From positions 682,001 to 746,000 of the forward strand of contig JALLLT010000005.1 in NCBI GenBank assembly GCA_025266875.1: 64,000 nt of DNA, written 5' to 3'. Both the position numbers and the translations under genes were made by a program. This stretch comes from Fennellomyces sp. T-0311. Taxonomy: Eukaryota; Mucoromycota; Mucoromycetes; Mucorales; Lichtheimiaceae. Numbering within the stretch: position 1 is the stretch's first letter; each line of letters starts with the position of its first letter. This document shows, piece after piece, positions 61,744-64,000 of the stretch. The notes beneath the pieces were generated by a model. It was given only the letters and a program-made list of their open reading frames with translations, did not search any database and was not told the origin of the DNA.

Positions 61744-62409
61744 ACTACCTTCTCACTCCCTTCTTTTCCAACACCTCCCAAGCCTTCATGTTACTTCGCT
61801 TATCCAACATTGCTTCTTCTTTTGCTGCTTCTGTCCAGTCGGCCTTTTTCGTATTTTAATTCTTTGGGCAAATACATAGTGTGGATGGTTTTTTTTTCTT
61901 TTGCAAAATACGCACTCGGAATCTGGCTTTAAACGGACGATGCTAAGGGAGCCCATGATTGTGCAAAATGGTATCGTGGAAGCGTGCACGGGAAAAAGAC
62001 ACCAGATCACCGCTGCAAAAAGAAAACCTTTTGCTTTACTTGGATGACGCGTAAAGGTCATTCCATTCCAACCTTTTGGCCGTCCTGTTCGCACCACCTT
62101 TGGATTTCAGATCCCGCTCGAATAAGTTTATATCGAGTCTAAACTAGTGGTTTTCCAGTAGACCGAAAAAGCTTTCTGCGACTCTTCGTTTCATTGAGAC
62201 AGACGTTCTCTTCGTCCGAGAATTATCCGTGGACAACAAACAAATAATCTTTTTTTTCACCAGCCAAACGCAAGCCTTTATCGGAACATGATTCTCCGAT
62301 GTTGTTGCTATGGAAACAAGTCCAGAGTCAAAAAAAAAAGACTTTTTGACATTCCGCCTTTGTGTATATAAAGGAGACTTTCCCGTGGCCCTTTTTTTGC
62401 TTCTTTGAA

Positions 62410-62579
62410 TCAATTAAGACGAGGGCAGCCACGGTATGGGTCGAGCTTTTTTGCGATGGGCTCATACTGCCAGGTCTTCGGATCTACGCCACTCCAGAGA
62501 AATTGTTCTCTAGCCCCTCGGGGCACTAGGAAGCAGAGCCCGCACTTGGTCATTAATTTGGCTGTTGGGGTCCTGTGCC
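62410..62579 (-). CDS. Orphan terminal exon candidate
   Basis: Minus-strand frame ending GCPRLN followed by a stop at 62410. It has protein-like texture (CGLCFLVPRGAREQFLWSG, DPKTWQYEPIAKKLDPYR) and begins after a CACAG acceptor near 62580. A clear upstream exon was not found. Function unknown. Confidence 0.3.
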
Positions 62580-63187
62580 ATGGGGAACGATATTTTTTTT
62601 TATTTTTGCAAAAGAAAGAAAATGAACATGGATTCCAAGGGTTTCTGTTGGTGTCCTTTCGGCGCCTTTGTAACAAAAAGTAAACCTCTTGGTGTCTGTT
62701 GTGCTAGGATTTGTCATCACACTCGTGCTTTGGATGTGGCTTTTATTTGCGAGTGCATTTTGTACCATAATCTAATAGCACCTGTCCTGTTGCTTCTCTG
62801 TTCGACTAAACCCATGCGTCGACAAAGCACTTGAAGGATTGGCAGCTACGAAGCATCCTCTCTGTTTCTTGATAAACCACTCGCTATACGACGTATGTCG
62901 CACATGCACAATTTGTCTAAGCCCTTCTCTGTTGGTCCGCCGTCGCGTGTGCCATAAATGGATTAAACTCTATGCGTGAATATGCACCGTGGATCAATGT
63001 ATCACAGCCACAGTAACGTGCGTATTACTTTAAGCCCAGATGATGATCGATCCAATGAGTGAAGCGTATAGTTACCATGTATTGCCAATGTGGAGGCAGT
63101 ATATACATGCCGCTGGGTAGGTTTTTCATATCTTGTTTAAACGGGTCAGGCGAGAGCGGAAAGCAGAGATAACACAAAACGCCATTA

Positions 63188-63451
63188 TTAAGAACCCCTC
63201 TTAATCCACCATTCTCCCAATGACCGAAACAGTTTCGAAAGATGCTTACTGGCATACTTGCCATATTCTACCTGTCTCATAACCCACTTGACAGGTCGAG
63301 AAGGGGCTGGCTCGATTGCTCCGTTCATATGTTTTCTCACGGCATTCGTCATGGCCACTCGACCCGTTTCAGCCCAAACGCGATTGAACGCATCCTGTTT
63401 TGTAACAAAAAAATGTTGTGACCGCGCGTGCATTACGCAACTGTGGGTCAA
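63188..63451 (-). CDS. Possible small uncharacterised protein or exon
   Basis: A minus-strand frame of 87 residues reads QDAFNRVWAETGRVAMTNAV and later VKWVMRQVEYGKYASKHL, ending WWIKRGS. Residue mix looks coding. An AACAG acceptor before DAFNRV suggests an upstream exon that I could not place. No family recognised. Confidence 0.35.
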   Translation of the reverse strand: MTHSCVMHARSQHFFVTKQDAFNRVWAETGRVAMTNAVRKHMNGAIEPAPSRPVKWVMRQVEYGKYASKHLSKLFRSLGEWWIKRGS

Positions 63452-64000
63452 TCAGAACCAATCATGACGTAGAGAAGCCCAACATGGTTACAATACCATA
63501 ATAAAACCGTATTGCAAGAGGATGGCTTCTTTTTTTTGAAAGTACATAGTGTCATACTATTGTTTGCAATCAGCGGACAACTATTCAGTCGCGGTGACGC
63601 TGGAATGGACACACATAATTGATGCTAGGTCTCTTTTAAGGACTCGTATCCACGAATGCGTTCGTACCTTGTGTTTGTGCAATATTACACTCTTTTGACC
63701 ATTCTAGGGTAATTGAATGAGTCTGATGCCCCGAGTTATGGCTGTCAAGATAACAAAAAGTGCTGCAATGTGTGTTGGTGATACACGACTCTAACTTTTT
63801 GACCTGTCGCGTTACGTAGCCATCGAGCAAAAAGCAACCGACATTGCGATTTTCAAGCGTGCGTATTCTCCTGCTACTTGAACTTGGGATTCTTAGTTCA
63901 AAAATCGGGGTTGTGCCAGTTATTCGGAACGACACCGCTCCTTCCATTTTATCTTGTAGGCCGTTGCACTACTCCGCTTTTCTTGATGTGTGTACCTTTT

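Larger units (their letters stand above)
61744..64000. other. Window end, only weak coding candidates
   Basis: A TATA-like TATATAAAGG lies near 62364-62373 on the plus strand, without a clear gene after it. Two candidate minus-strand exons are listed separately. 63,640-64,000 has an open minus frame with no domain. Confidence 0.5.

Overview
The window looks like nuclear DNA of an early-diverging filamentous fungus, most likely Mucoromycota/Mucorales; I cannot name the genus. The grounds are many short introns (about 40-70 bp) with GT..AG ends and CTAAC-like branch sites, Zn2Cys6 transcription factors, a HET-domain gene of the kind common in Mucorales, LINE and pogo-like transposon remnants, and one intron with full U12-type AT-AC signals. 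The minor spliceosome is kept in some early-diverging fungi and lost from the common Dikarya models. Coding exons were joined by hand. Where every junction was placed, phases and total lengths closed exactly.

Layout, left to right. 1-1.8 kb (-): Prm10/ThrE-like membrane protein, cut by the window edge. 3.4-5.4 kb (+): Zn2Cys6 regulator. 5.75-6.2 kb (-): unknown protein. 6.2-9.3 kb: little coding signal and a possible hAT remnant. 9.3-9.7 kb (-): small Cys-rich protein. 10.7-11.7 kb (+): a six-exon Sae2/Ctp1/CtIP homologue. 12.9-15.5 kb (+): second Zn2Cys6 regulator, seven exons, 755 aa. 15.5-18.7 kb: AT-rich desert. 18.7-23.3 kb (-): a 24-exon RNase II-family exosome nuclease that resembles animal DIS3L rather than Rrp44/DIS3. 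It carries one AT-AC U12-type intron and one GC-AG intron. 23.7-27.4 kb (+): SPX-EXS (SYG1/XPR1) phosphate protein, divergent from the nuclease, with two CACGTG boxes in the shared promoter.

28.6-30.4 kb (+): cytochrome P450. 30.7-33.4 kb: LINE 3' fragment interrupted by a candidate element with inverted TTTGCCG-type termini. 34.4-36.3 kb (+): stand-alone adenylating enzyme. 38.6-39.2 kb (-): probable SFR1/Mei5 recombination accessory factor, divergent from an F-box/LRR gene (39.4-40.7 kb) that is followed closely by a small helical-repeat-like protein. 42.6-44.2 kb (-): alpha-tubulin. 44.7-46.4 kb (-): HET-domain protein. 47.2-54.7 kb: a family of pogo-like or foldback elements interspersed with an aldo-keto reductase (+) and a second P450 (-). 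53.5-58.4 kb: gene-poor, with a small MITE and a possible solo LTR. 58.5-60.0 kb (-): aspartate aminotransferase. 60.9-61.7 kb (+): penta-EF-hand protein. The last 2 kb holds only weak coding candidates.

Functionally the window is mostly unrelated housekeeping genes plus accessory blocks around the P450, adenylation, aldo-keto reductase and HET genes, where the transposon debris lies. Two recombination-repair factors (Sae2/CtIP and SFR1/Mei5) are present but 27 kb apart. No prokaryotic features, CRISPR arrays or convincing tRNA/rRNA genes were seen.
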